DNA from: an uncultured Gordonibacter sp.
GTDB taxonomy: Bacteria; Actinomycetota; Coriobacteriia; Coriobacteriales; Eggerthellaceae
Assembly (NCBI GenBank): GCA_904420575.1
Contig: CAJFVW010000006.1
Span: forward strand, 1-52,971
DNA length: 52,971 nucleotides
Reading direction: 5' to 3'
Below are positions 1 to 7,679 of the stretch, piece after piece. Every line of letters begins with the position of its first letter. Within the stretch, counting starts at the first letter, position 1. A program made the translations under genes and the position numbers. A model generated the notes under the pieces. The model was not told the origin of the DNA, ran no database searches, and was given only the letters and a program-made list of their open reading frames with translations.

Positions 1-91
1 CGTGCGGAAATCGCTTGGTGGGCACCATCGGGCATCCGCCACCGCGTTTCGGGCGTCCGAATCTCCATCATTTCGTTGAAAGGCGGGCTCC

Positions 92-1204
92 ATGCCTCAT
101 GACCCTTACCGGGCGCTGTACCTGCATCTGCCGTTCTGCGTGAAGCGGTGCGCCTACTGCGACTTCGCCACCGCGGCGGTTCCTGCCGACAGCCCGGAGA
201 TCGACGCGTACGTGGAGGACCTGTGCCTGCAGATACGCCGCAAGGCGAAGGAGGGGGAGCTGGGCGCCGTCGAGACGGTGTACTTGGGCGGGGGCACGCC
301 TTCGCACGTGGGGCTCGCGCGCCTGTCGATGCTGCTGTACACGCTGTCGCTCTCGATGCACCTCACGCCCGAGGTCGAATGCACCATGGAGGCGAACCCC
401 GAAAGCCTTGACGGGCGCATGGTGCGCGACGTGTGGGCGCTTGGCGTGAACCGCCTGTCCCTGGGCGTGCAGAGCTTCGACGACGCCGTGCTACGAACGC
501 TCGGCCGTGCGCACACGGCCGACGATGCGCGCCGCGCCGTGGAGGCGGCCCAGACCCGGTTCGAGAACGTGAGCGTCGATGTCATGTGCGGCATTCCGGG
601 GCAGTCCGAGGCGTCGTTCGAGGAAAGCGTGCGCGAGGCCGTGCGCCTGGGCGTCACGCACGTGAGCGTGTACCCCCTGACCATCGAGCCGCACACGCCC
701 TTCGACGCGGCAGTGCTGGCGGGCGACATGGAAGAGCCCGACGACGACGTGGAGGCCGCGCACATGCAGGTGGCTGCCCGCGTACTGGAGGAGGCGGGCT
801 TCGCGCGCTACGAGGTGGCCAGCTATGCCCGCCCCGGCTTCGAGTGCCGCCACAACACGGCGTACTGGACGGGCAAGCCGTATCTGGGCCTGGGACGTTC
901 GGCCGCCACCATGACCCAGAACGCCGAGCGGCGCATGCGCGTCCAGGACGGCCAGGTGACCGACGACTTGGACGCGCGCCAGATGGCGGCCGAGGACCTC
1001 ATGCTGGGCATGCGCATGGCGCGCGGCGTGGCCTGCGCGCAGGTGGAGGCAGCCGCCGCGCTTCTGCCCGAAGCGGCCGCCGCCTTCGCCGAACTGGAAG
1101 AGGCGGGCCTGGTCGTTCGCAAGGGCGGCCGCTTCTGTCCCACCGAGCGCGGCTGGCTCTGCGGCAACGAGCTCTACGGCCGCCTGTACGACTTGGCCCC
1201 GTAA
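92..1204 (+). CDS. hemW: HemW-type radical SAM heme chaperone
   Basis: This 370-residue protein belongs to the HemN/HemW radical SAM family. The cluster-binding motif CxxxCxxC lies at C16, C20 and C23, followed by Asp-Phe rather than the fourth Cys seen in true HemN; that favours HemW, a heme chaperone, over coproporphyrinogen dehydrogenase. A GGGTPS motif (about 66-71) and a GVQSF motif fit the SAM-binding barrel, and the C-terminal third resembles the HemN_C domain. The ATG has a GAAAGG ribosome site a few bases upstream. Annotators often label such proteins oxygen-independent coproporphyrinogen III oxidase. The gene that normally precedes it in related genomes (lepA) would lie outside the window. 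A perfect 26-bp palindrome just after the stop is its likely terminator. Confidence 0.93.
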   Translation: MPHDPYRALYLHLPFCVKRCAYCDFATAAVPADSPEIDAYVEDLCLQIRRKAKEGELGAVETVYLGGGTPSHVGLARLSMLLYTLSLSMHLTPEVECTMEANPESLDGRMVRDVWALGVNRLSLGVQSFDDAVLRTLGRAHTADDARRAVEAAQTRFENVSVDVMCGIPGQSEASFEESVREAVRLGVTHVSVYPLTIEPHTPFDAAVLAGDMEEPDDDVEAAHMQVAARVLEEAGFARYEVASYARPGFECRHNTAYWTGKPYLGLGRSAATMTQNAERRMRVQDGQVTDDLDARQMAAEDLMLGMRMARGVACAQVEAAAALLPEAAAAFAELEEAGLVVRKGGRFCPTERGWLCGNELYGRLYDLAP

Positions 1205-1205
1205 G

Positions 1206-1231
1206 GATCCCTCCCCCCGGGGGGAGGGATC
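1206..1231. terminator. Perfect palindrome after hemW
   Basis: A 13-bp arm (GATCCCTCCCCCC) is followed directly by its exact reverse complement, two bases after the hemW stop. No T run follows, so it may be a weak intrinsic terminator or an RNA 3' end stabiliser. Confidence 0.6.
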
Positions 1232-1553
1232 GAGAAAGAGAGCGCCCGAATGCGCGGGCAGAAAGGACGCCCACCCACAACCTCCGCGTTTTCTTCGTCC
1301 GCGCTTCGCGAAGTGGTACGGATCGGCCGATTCCTGCATTATCGATGAGGGCGATTCGTGCGTGAAAGGCTGCTCGATCTGCCGTCCTGCCTCCCATCAG
1401 GCATGTTCCGAATAGTCGATCGCCGCATTGGCTGGGTAGGCGAAACCGGTGGCCTTTCGGTGTCAGGAATCGGCGATTATGCGGCGCCAGACGCCCAAAA
1501 AGCTCCATGTGCATGCTAGAATAGCGCCATCATAGAGCCAGTGCAGGTGCTTT
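1232..1553. other. Intergenic region with repeated CAGGAATCGG motif
   Basis: About 320 bases lack a convincing gene. The motif CAGGAATCGG occurs inverted at 1327-1336 and direct at 1464-1473. The same inverted/direct pair with the same 137-base offset recurs at 2913-2922 and 3050-3059, on the other side of the accessory gene. A TAGAAT hexamer at 1517-1522 could be a -10 box for what follows. Confidence 0.5.
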
Positions 1554-1820
1554 ATGCTCGTCGAGCAGCCCATTGCTGGAAGCGATGCCCTCGTCTTCCC
1601 CTACCATGCCTGCAAGATCCTCTTCGTCCAGGGCGTGCAAGGGGGTCGTTGTGCCTATGCTCCAGAACGCAACTTTGTTCGGCATGCGCAGTTGCGCGTT
1701 GCGGCCATGTTCGTCGTTCCCCTTATCGGGACCATTGGTCCTGCTGCCGTCTGCGGACTGTCCGTTCGCCTTGCACAACCGATGCTCGCAGTCGGAACCG
1801 TGCGCGGTCGAGGTAGGTGA
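1554..1820 (+). CDS. Doubtful 88-residue frame upstream of the nuclease-like gene
   Basis: An ATG-initiated frame of 88 codons ends with TGA directly before the GTG that can start the next gene, in the same reading frame. The first 35 or so codons have G/C-rich third positions like real genes here; the rest does not. A TAGAAT hexamer lies about 30 bases upstream, but the ribosome site is weak. I do not recognise the product. It may be a real small partner, an N-terminal part of the following protein cut off by one stop codon, or chance; the opposite strand is also open across it. Confidence 0.25.
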   Translation: MLVEQPIAGSDALVFPYHACKILFVQGVQGGRCAYAPERNFVRHAQLRVAAMFVVPLIGTIGPAAVCGLSVRLAQPMLAVGTVRGRGR

Positions 1821-1826
1821 GTGCAT

Positions 1827-2813
1827 ATGAGCCGGCCGGCCATCTGCCTTGGATACAAGTCGGCCTTGGAGGTTGCGCGCGCCGTCAAGCCAGATGATCT
1901 CACGATGGCGAAGGGCGGTGGACGCATGCTTCCCGACAGCGCGCCGAGTTCCACCGAACTTCGATCCGTCCTTGAGCGGTTGGAAGCGAACCACCCGGGG
2001 CTGCATCTTGAAAGGCCCGTTCACCTCGTCGTGCACAACGTGTCAAACTACCGTGGCACGGAGTTGGGAAAGTTCCATGCCTGCACGAAGGCCTTTTCGG
2101 GCAAATCGCTTCTTCGGTTGAACGATGTGCTCGTTAGCACTCCTGAACTGGCATTGGTCCAGGCAGCGACGCAGGAGAAGAGCCTCGTCGCGCTTCTTGA
2201 ACTGGGATGGGAACTGTGCGGCTCGTACCGAACGGCTCGCACGTCCTTGCAGCCCGCCTACCAAGTGGAGCCGTTGACCACGACGAAGGCGCTGCGAGAC
2301 TTCGTGTCGCGCAACGCCTCGCTTGACGGCGCAGGCAAGGTGGCGCGCATCCTTCCTTATTTTGCCGATGGGTCCGCCTCTCCGCGCGAAACGAAGCTGG
2401 CGCTTATCCTGGGATTGCCGATGATGCACGGTGGCCAAGGGCTTGGCATCCCGAGCATGAATCACGAAGTGCCGGCGAACGGCGCGGCGTGGGCCATTTC
2501 GCACAGGAAGAGCTTCCGCTGCGATGCGTGCTGGCCGGAAGCGAAACTCGACGTGGAGTACCAGAGCAAGGAAAACCACGAGGGCGAGAACAGCCGCATC
2601 CGCGATTCAAGGAGGGCGAACGCGCTCGTTGCCATGGGCTGGACCGTCGTCGGCGTGACCAACGACGAACTCGACAGCCTTGTCGCCATGGACGCGATCG
2701 CCGATGGCCTTCGCCGACATTTAGGGAAGCGGAAGCAAATGCGCATCCCCGATCATCATGCACGCAAGCTGAAGCTCCGGAGGTGCCTTGGCCTGCCAGC
2801 GGGCTACGAATAA
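1827..2813 (+). CDS. AbiEi/DUF559-like PD-(D/E)XK protein, accessory
   Basis: This protein of about 328 residues has a C-terminal region typical of Vsr/DUF559-type nuclease folds attached to AbiEi-like antitoxins: an LDVEYQS strand with the acidic residue, then RDSRRANALVAMGW and a VVGVTNDEL strand. The N-terminal part (starting MSRPAICLG) looks like the family seen in many copies in Coriobacteriia, whose role is unknown. No toxin partner is adjacent. ATG at 1827 is preferred because AGG-rich sequence lies 9-14 bases upstream; GTG at 1821 is an alternative adding two residues. Base composition is lower in G+C than neighbouring housekeeping genes, and repeated motifs flank the gene, both consistent with a transferred unit. 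Family placement is moderate; function is not established. Confidence 0.75.
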   Translation: MSRPAICLGYKSALEVARAVKPDDLTMAKGGGRMLPDSAPSSTELRSVLERLEANHPGLHLERPVHLVVHNVSNYRGTELGKFHACTKAFSGKSLLRLNDVLVSTPELALVQAATQEKSLVALLELGWELCGSYRTARTSLQPAYQVEPLTTTKALRDFVSRNASLDGAGKVARILPYFADGSASPRETKLALILGLPMMHGGQGLGIPSMNHEVPANGAAWAISHRKSFRCDACWPEAKLDVEYQSKENHEGENSRIRDSRRANALVAMGWTVVGVTNDELDSLVAMDAIADGLRRHLGKRKQMRIPDHHARKLKLRRCLGLPAGYE

Positions 2814-3077
2814 GCGGGCCTTTCCGCGAAAGGAGACGGGTGGGCACGGGGGTCGAGGTTCGGAGGCGAGGGCGCGTGGAGAAGAACTGGGGTAAGTTTC
2901 GCCATATTTTTGCCGAATCCTGACATTTGCAGGCTGTAGACTGCCATCGCTTCAAGGAGAGAGCATGAGCGCACCAGCAAAACTCCTGCTCAACGCCGGG
3001 GCGGTATAAGAGCTCTGTTGCCGAACGCCCCAGCGCGTCTTTTGAAATTCAGGAATCGGTGATTTTGCGGAAGATTG
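2814..3077. other. Intergenic region with micro-ORF and flanking repeat copy
   Basis: This stretch holds the second inverted/direct pair of the CAGGAATCGG motif (2913-2922 with one mismatch, 3050-3059) and a 14-codon micro-ORF listed separately. GGGGCG at 2998-3003 can pair with CGCCCC at 3026-3031, followed a few bases on by four T, which could be a weak terminator. Nothing else is recognisable. Confidence 0.4.
2965..3009 (+). CDS. Micro-ORF with strong ribosome site
   Basis: ATG at 2965 is preceded by AAGGAG with a five-base gap and opens a 14-codon frame (MSAPAKLLLNAGAV) ending in TAA. It may be a leader peptide, the surviving start of a decayed gene, or chance. The hairpin that follows overlaps the last codons. 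No product is recognised. Confidence 0.25.
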   Translation: MSAPAKLLLNAGAV

Positions 3078-3120
3078 CCGCCCGCCGCTCGGAGGGAGGG
3101 GGCTTCCGAGCGGCGGGCGG
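3078..3120. terminator. Hairpin at the 3' end of the TAT flavoprotein gene
   Basis: Sixteen-base perfect arms at 3078-3093 and 3105-3120 with an 11-base loop lie just past the stop codon of the - strand flavoprotein gene. There is no clear T run on the - strand side, but the position fits transcript termination. Confidence 0.6.
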
Positions 3121-3127
3121 GACGTGC

Positions 3128-4582
3128 TTACGCCAGGTCTTCGGCGAGGGTGGTGCCCAACAGCAGGCCGGAGCCGGCGGCGGGGACGATGTCCTCGGTG
3201 CCGGCGGTGCAGCCGGCGGCGTACAGGCCGGGGATGGGGTTGCCGTCGGCGTCGAGCACTTCCATGCGGTCGCTCACGGTCAGGCCTCCCAGGCTCTTGT
3301 AGCGCACGGGATAGTTGCGGATGAAGTAGTACGGCGGTTCCAGCTTCTGCAGGAACAGCGTCTTGCCGAACTCGGGGTCTTCCTGGTTGTCGCAGATGGT
3401 GTCCCAGTTCTCGAAGGCGGCCTTCACGGTCTCGATGTGCATGCCCATCTTTTCGGCCAGTTCCTCGAGCGAGTTCGCGGTCTGCACGGCGTCGCCGGCG
3501 TGGGCGATGACCTCTTGATCGATGCCGTTCTGCGCCGTGTTGTCCCAGATGCTGTACCACTCGTTGTAGCCGGCGGCAAGGCAGCCCGTGGCGGCGTTGT
3601 GCACGGCCGTCTCGCAGTAGAAGCGCTTGCCGTTGGGCAGCAGCGCGATGAGCGGATAGAACGTGGCCAGCATGTGGCCGGCCTCGTAGCGCGGGTTCAG
3701 GTTGCTCACCGGGCCCATGCCGGACAGCGTGCCGCCTGCGGCCACGCCGGCGGCGATGCCGTCGCCCTTGCGGCCTCCCACGATGTTGCCGATGAAGGCG
3801 TACTCCGGGGCGTACTTCATCATCCATTCCTGGTTGGAGATGTAGCCGCCGGCGGCCAGCGCGACGGCCTTGGCCTTGATGTCGACGATCGACCCGTCCT
3901 TGGCGGTGAAGCGCGCGCCCGCGATGGCGCCGTTCTCGTCGGTGATGAGGGTCTTGAAGGTGGTCTCGAACAGGTACTCGGCGCCGGCCTCGGTGACCTT
4001 CTCGTTCATGAGGTCGAACTCGTCCTTCATGGTGCACAGGCCGTTCTTGGGGAAGAACGCCTGGTGGTACGGGCTCTCGCGAAGCGGCTGGAAGTCATAG
4101 CCCCAGTCGTAGTGCATCTTGTCGATGAACTTGCCGCCCCACGTCTGCAGAAGCACCGTGCGCTCGAGGCCGGCCTCGTTGCCCTCGTAGTAGGGGGCGA
4201 ACTTCTCGCGGATCTGGTCGGCGCTGCTGTACTTCTCGGGACGCTCCTCCTTGGTGAGCTCGGCCGTGGTGCACATCTGGCAGGCCGCCGAGTAGATGGC
4301 GTCGCCGCCGAACGTGGAGTTCTGCTCCACGATGAGCACCTTCTTGCCTGCGGCTGCCGGGTCGATGGACGCGAGCATGCCCGAGATGCCCGCGCCCACG
4401 ATGAGCACGTCCACTTCCTGGCTGAAGTTCACGTCGGCGTCGCCTATGGCCATGGCGGCCGCGGCGGCGGGGGCGTCCTTGGAAGCTCCTTCGGAAGAGC
4501 AGCCCAGGCTCACGCCTCCGGCGATTGCGGCCAAGGCGCCCGCGGTGCCCAGGGCGCAGAACTGACGACGGTTCATTTCCAT
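3128..4582 (-). CDS. TAT-exported FAD-dependent fumarate-reductase-like oxidoreductase
   Basis: This 484-residue flavoprotein starts with a twin-arginine signal (NRRQFCAL, Arg5-Arg6) and a lipobox-like SLGC ending at Cys28, so it is probably exported folded with FAD and possibly lipid-anchored. A dinucleotide motif GAGISG at 63-68 begins an FAD_binding_2 domain, and the C-terminus (GLYAAGCTAGTEDIVPAAGSG) is typical of the flavocytochrome c, urocanate reductase and ketosteroid dehydrogenase group. No cytochrome subunit or haem-binding CxxCH domain is encoded here, so its electron donor must lie elsewhere. Such proteins are numerous in Eggerthellaceae and reduce varied organic acceptors; the substrate cannot be read from sequence. 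ATG has AGAAGGAG upstream. It is a monocistronic - strand gene between + strand genes. Confidence 0.88.
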   Translation of the reverse strand: MEMNRRQFCALGTAGALAAIAGGVSLGCSSEGASKDAPAAAAAMAIGDADVNFSQEVDVLIVGAGISGMLASIDPAAAGKKVLIVEQNSTFGGDAIYSAACQMCTTAELTKEERPEKYSSADQIREKFAPYYEGNEAGLERTVLLQTWGGKFIDKMHYDWGYDFQPLRESPYHQAFFPKNGLCTMKDEFDLMNEKVTEAGAEYLFETTFKTLITDENGAIAGARFTAKDGSIVDIKAKAVALAAGGYISNQEWMMKYAPEYAFIGNIVGGRKGDGIAAGVAAGGTLSGMGPVSNLNPRYEAGHMLATFYPLIALLPNGKRFYCETAVHNAATGCLAAGYNEWYSIWDNTAQNGIDQEVIAHAGDAVQTANSLEELAEKMGMHIETVKAAFENWDTICDNQEDPEFGKTLFLQKLEPPYYFIRNYPVRYKSLGGLTVSDRMEVLDADGNPIPGLYAAGCTAGTEDIVPAAGSGLLLGTTLAEDLA

Positions 4583-5050
4583 CCCTATTCTCCTTCTTCT
4601 CTCTAGCTTGCAGCCCCAGCCTTTTCGGCCAGGGGGCCTCTCGTCGATGGCCGTGCCGGGAAGGCCGCGGCCAGAACAACGCAGCGAAGCGTATCATCGG
4701 AGGCGATCTTCACGTCAAGGGTAAGCCCGGATGATAGTTTTCATCCGTTAGGTATTCGTGAGGTAGGCCTTGTGGTAGCGCGCCCGGCGGGCAGGTGGAA
4801 GGGCGCGGCCCTCGCCTCGGCCACCACAACAGGGGGCCGCGGCACGCGTAGGGGACCCGCCGCGCCTGCAGCTTCAAGGCGCACCGGCGCAAATCGGCGC
4901 GCGCCGCCCGCATGGGCGCAGGCGCGCTCGGCGAGCCGCCTGAGCGCCCTGCCGTGCCGCCGCGCCCCGGCGCCCTTCCGCGGCGCGCTGCCGCCTGCCG
5001 GGGAATTCGTTCCTACTTTGTGATGCTTGCGTAGGAATCCCTGCATTTCT
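4583..5050. other. Upstream region of the flavoprotein gene, otherwise featureless
   Basis: About 470 bases separate the divergent flavoprotein and hrcA units. It should hold the flavoprotein promoter; a palindrome at 4728-4747 is listed separately. TTCCTAC (5010-5016) and GTAGGAA (5031-5037) form a further short inverted repeat close to the CIRCE promoter. The G+C-rich middle (about 4770-5005) shows no gene or site that I can support. Confidence 0.4.
4728..4747. promoter_or_regulatory. Inverted repeat upstream of the flavoprotein gene
   Basis: CGGATGA and TCATCCG are perfect 7-base arms around a 6-base AT-rich centre, about 145 bases upstream of the flavoprotein start. This is the right size for a dimeric repressor or LuxR-type operator. 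No regulator gene is adjacent. Confidence 0.35.
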
Positions 5051-5077
5051 TTAGCACTCTCGGTTCGAGGCTGCTAA
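5051..5077 (+). promoter_or_regulatory. CIRCE operator for HrcA
   Basis: TTAGCACTC at 5051-5059, nine bases, then GGCTGCTAA at 5069-5077 matches the CIRCE element (TTAGCACTC-N9-GAGTGCTAA) with two mismatches, both in the right arm. It overlaps a likely promoter: TTAGCA at 5051-5056 and TAAAAT at 5075-5080. HrcA bound here would block transcription of hrcA-dnaJ until heat or unfolded protein titrates GroEL. Confidence 0.85.
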
Positions 5078-5265
5078 AATGCCTCAATGGCGCCCGGCGA
5101 TGTGGCGCGGCTTTCGCATGCCCATCGAAAAAGGGGGCCGAGCCGCGAACGCGCGGGAGCGCAGCCTGCGGCAGCGACATGTTCGGGCGGCCGCGAACGG
5201 GGTCGGCGGCAACGTCGCTCACCCAGGCAAGGCGATCAGGCGGGCAGACGGAGAAGGTGAGAGGC

Positions 5266-6276
5266 GTGCTTTCCGACAGACGACAACGGGTGTTGGCGGC
5301 CCTCATAGAGGAGTACGTCGCGCGCGCCCTGCCCGTGGGATCGCGCACGTTGACGGAGCGCTACCAGCTGGGCGTGAGCCCGGCGACGGTGCGCAACGAG
5401 CTTTCGGTGCTGGAGGACGGCGGCTACATCGCGCAGCCGCACACGTCGGCAGGGCGCATCCCCACCGACGCCGGCTACCGTGCCTTCGTCGACAACCTGC
5501 TGGTTTCGGGCCTGGCGCCCGACGAGGCGCGCTATGGCGCCGTGGTCGAGGAGCTGCGCCGCAGCGCCACCGAGCTCGACGCGCTTCTGGAACGGACGTC
5601 GGCCGCGCTCGCGCGCCTGACCGACTGCCTGTCCATCGTGCTGGCGCCTTCGGTGCTCACGCTGCGCATCAAGCAGATATCCCTCATATCGCTGTCCTCG
5701 TACCGCGCGCTCGTCGTGCTGGTGACCGAGGACGGGCAGGTGTTCAACCGCCAGATGGACTTCGACGCCGAAGTGGGCCCCGACGAGCTGGCGCGGGTGC
5801 AGAAGTTCGTGGGCGACGTGTTCACGGGCAAGACGCTGCAGGAAGTGGAAAGCGGTCTGGGACGCGGCATGGCCGAGGCGTTCCGCGACCCGCTCGTGCG
5901 GCTGGTGCTGGACGAGGTCCTGTCCTGCCTGCAGGAAAGCGAGCTGGGCCGCGCGCACCGGCTGGGCATGAGCTCGCTTCTGACCAAGCCCGAATTCAGC
6001 CATGCCGACGCGCTTCTGCCGGTCATGCAGGTGCTGGAAGACGACACGGTGCTCCTGCACGTGCTCGACGACGCGGCGCTGCACGACGGCGGGCCCAGCG
6101 TGCGCATCGGCAGCGAGAACAAGGCCGCGGCGCTTTCGGGCGTCTCGGTGGTGGCCAGCCGCTACGGGCGCGGGGACGCGGCGGGCGTCGTGGCGGTCAT
6201 CGGCCCGACGCGCATGGACTATTCGAAGGTCATCCAGGCGGTCCGCGCGGCAAGCGCGGCCCTCGAAGACATATAG
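5266..6276 (+). CDS. hrcA: Heat-inducible transcription repressor HrcA
   Basis: About 336 residues from the chosen GTG. The N-terminal winged helix (LSDRRQRVLAALIEEYV, then SPATVRNELSVLEDGGYIAQPHTSAGRIPT) is the signature of HrcA, the repressor of class I heat-shock genes. GTG at 5266 is chosen because conservation starts there and GGAGAAGG lies about 8-12 bases upstream; the frame stays open to ATG 5179, but those extra residues look unlike HrcA. A CIRCE operator precedes the gene, so HrcA represses its own operon. dnaJ follows 60 bases later in the same transcript. groEL and grpE/dnaK are not in the window. Confidence 0.93.
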   Translation: MLSDRRQRVLAALIEEYVARALPVGSRTLTERYQLGVSPATVRNELSVLEDGGYIAQPHTSAGRIPTDAGYRAFVDNLLVSGLAPDEARYGAVVEELRRSATELDALLERTSAALARLTDCLSIVLAPSVLTLRIKQISLISLSSYRALVVLVTEDGQVFNRQMDFDAEVGPDELARVQKFVGDVFTGKTLQEVESGLGRGMAEAFRDPLVRLVLDEVLSCLQESELGRAHRLGMSSLLTKPEFSHADALLPVMQVLEDDTVLLHVLDDAALHDGGPSVRIGSENKAAALSGVSVVASRYGRGDAAGVVAVIGPTRMDYSKVIQAVRAASAALEDI

Positions 6277-6336
6277 GGGACGCGGCCCGGCGCACGCCGT
6301 CGGGCCGGCAGGTAGGAAGAAAGGCGACACAGGCAC

Positions 6337-7473
6337 ATGGCCAAGGATCTGTACGAGGTGCTCGGCGTCTCGAAGAACGCGACGGACGACGAGATCAAGA
6401 AGGCGTTCCGCCGCCGCGCGCGCGAGCTGCATCCGGACGTGAACAAGGCATCCGACGCCGAGGACCAGTTCAAGGAGCTGAACGAGGCGTACGACGTCCT
6501 GTCCGACCCGCAGAAGCGCAGCGCGTACGACCGGTTCGGCACCATCCCGGGCGCGGCGGGCGGCGGCAGCCCCTACGGAGGCGGCGGCTACGTGGACTTC
6601 GAGGACCTGTTCGGCGGCGGCTTCGGCATGGGCGACATCTTCAGCTCGTTCTTCGGCGGCGCCGCCGGCGGGCGGGCGCAGCGCCGCGAAGGCCGCGACA
6701 TGGGCGTGGGCCTGCGCCTCACGCTGGAAGAAGTGGCGGCAGGCGCGAAGAAGGAGATCGTGTACGACCGCCTGGCTCCGTGCCCCGACTGCGACGGGAC
6801 GGGCCTGGGCGAAGGGGGCCGCGAGGTGACGTGTCCCGACTGCGGCGGCAAGGGCCGCGTGGTCACCATCCAGCACACGTTCTTGGGCGACATGCAGTCG
6901 GCCACCACGTGCAAGACCTGCGGCGGCACGGGGACGTCCATCGAGAACCCCTGCCCCGAATGCGAAGGCCAGGGCCGCGTGCCCGACCGCCAGCGCGTGT
7001 CGGTCGAGGTGCCCGTGGGCATCCGCGACTCGCAGCAGCTGCGCCTTTCGGGCTTTGGCGAGGCGGGCATGCAGGGCGCCCCGGCGGGCGACCTCATCGT
7101 GACCGTGCGCATCCAACCCCACGAGTTCTTCGAGCGCGACGGCGACAACCTGCATGCGCGCGCGAACGTGTCCATCGTGCAGGCGACGCTGGGCGCCGAG
7201 ATCGAGATCGACGGCATCTTCGAGGACGAGAAGGTGCAGGTGCGCATCCCCGAGGGCTGCCAGAACGAGCAGGTGGTGCGCGTGCGCGGCTTCGGCATGC
7301 CGAAGTTCCGCAGCGAAAGCCGCGGCGACATGTTCGTGCACGTGAACGTCGTGGTGCCCAAGAAGGTGACGAAGAAGCAGCGCGAGCTTTTGGAGCAGCT
7401 GGCCGAGGACATGGGCGAGGACGTGTCCGACGCGCGCACGCCCCTGCAGAAGCTCCGCGACGCCTTCAACTAG
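6337..7473 (+). CDS. dnaJ: Chaperone DnaJ
   Basis: The 378-residue protein has the full type I DnaJ layout: J domain (1-70) with HPD at 32-34, a Gly/Phe-rich linker (about 70-115), four CxxCxGxG-type zinc motifs from about residue 149 to 210, then the substrate-binding beta domains. It is the co-chaperone that stimulates DnaK ATPase. One zinc repeat reads CPECEGQG, as is common. It is co-transcribed with hrcA under CIRCE control and ends at a strong hairpin. Confidence 0.96.
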   Translation: MAKDLYEVLGVSKNATDDEIKKAFRRRARELHPDVNKASDAEDQFKELNEAYDVLSDPQKRSAYDRFGTIPGAAGGGSPYGGGGYVDFEDLFGGGFGMGDIFSSFFGGAAGGRAQRREGRDMGVGLRLTLEEVAAGAKKEIVYDRLAPCPDCDGTGLGEGGREVTCPDCGGKGRVVTIQHTFLGDMQSATTCKTCGGTGTSIENPCPECEGQGRVPDRQRVSVEVPVGIRDSQQLRLSGFGEAGMQGAPAGDLIVTVRIQPHEFFERDGDNLHARANVSIVQATLGAEIEIDGIFEDEKVQVRIPEGCQNEQVVRVRGFGMPKFRSESRGDMFVHVNVVVPKKVTKKQRELLEQLAEDMGEDVSDARTPLQKLRDAFN

Positions 7474-7477
7474 AGGG

Positions 7478-7505
7478 GTCCCGCCGGCCTGGCGGCCGGC
7501 GGGAC
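7478..7505 (+). terminator. Terminator after dnaJ
   Basis: A perfect 12-base stem (GTCCCGCCGGCC) with a TGGC loop starts five bases after the dnaJ stop. No T run follows. Confidence 0.6.
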
Positions 7506-7679
7506 ATGCCGACGCTGCGCGCCGCCCGGGCGCGCCGCCTTGCCGCTCCAAGCCCTCCTCGCGTGCAGAAGCACGCTCCGTCGGGCTTTCACGGCAATTC
7601 GGGGGGCCCGGGCGCCCCTCGCTGACCGACTGCGCCAACCTGTGAGGTTCCAAACGACCTTCACGAGATTCGGAGAACC

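Noticed and set aside
5236-7653. 805-codon - strand frame over hrcA and dnaJ
   Set aside because: Shadow of two certain genes on the + strand.
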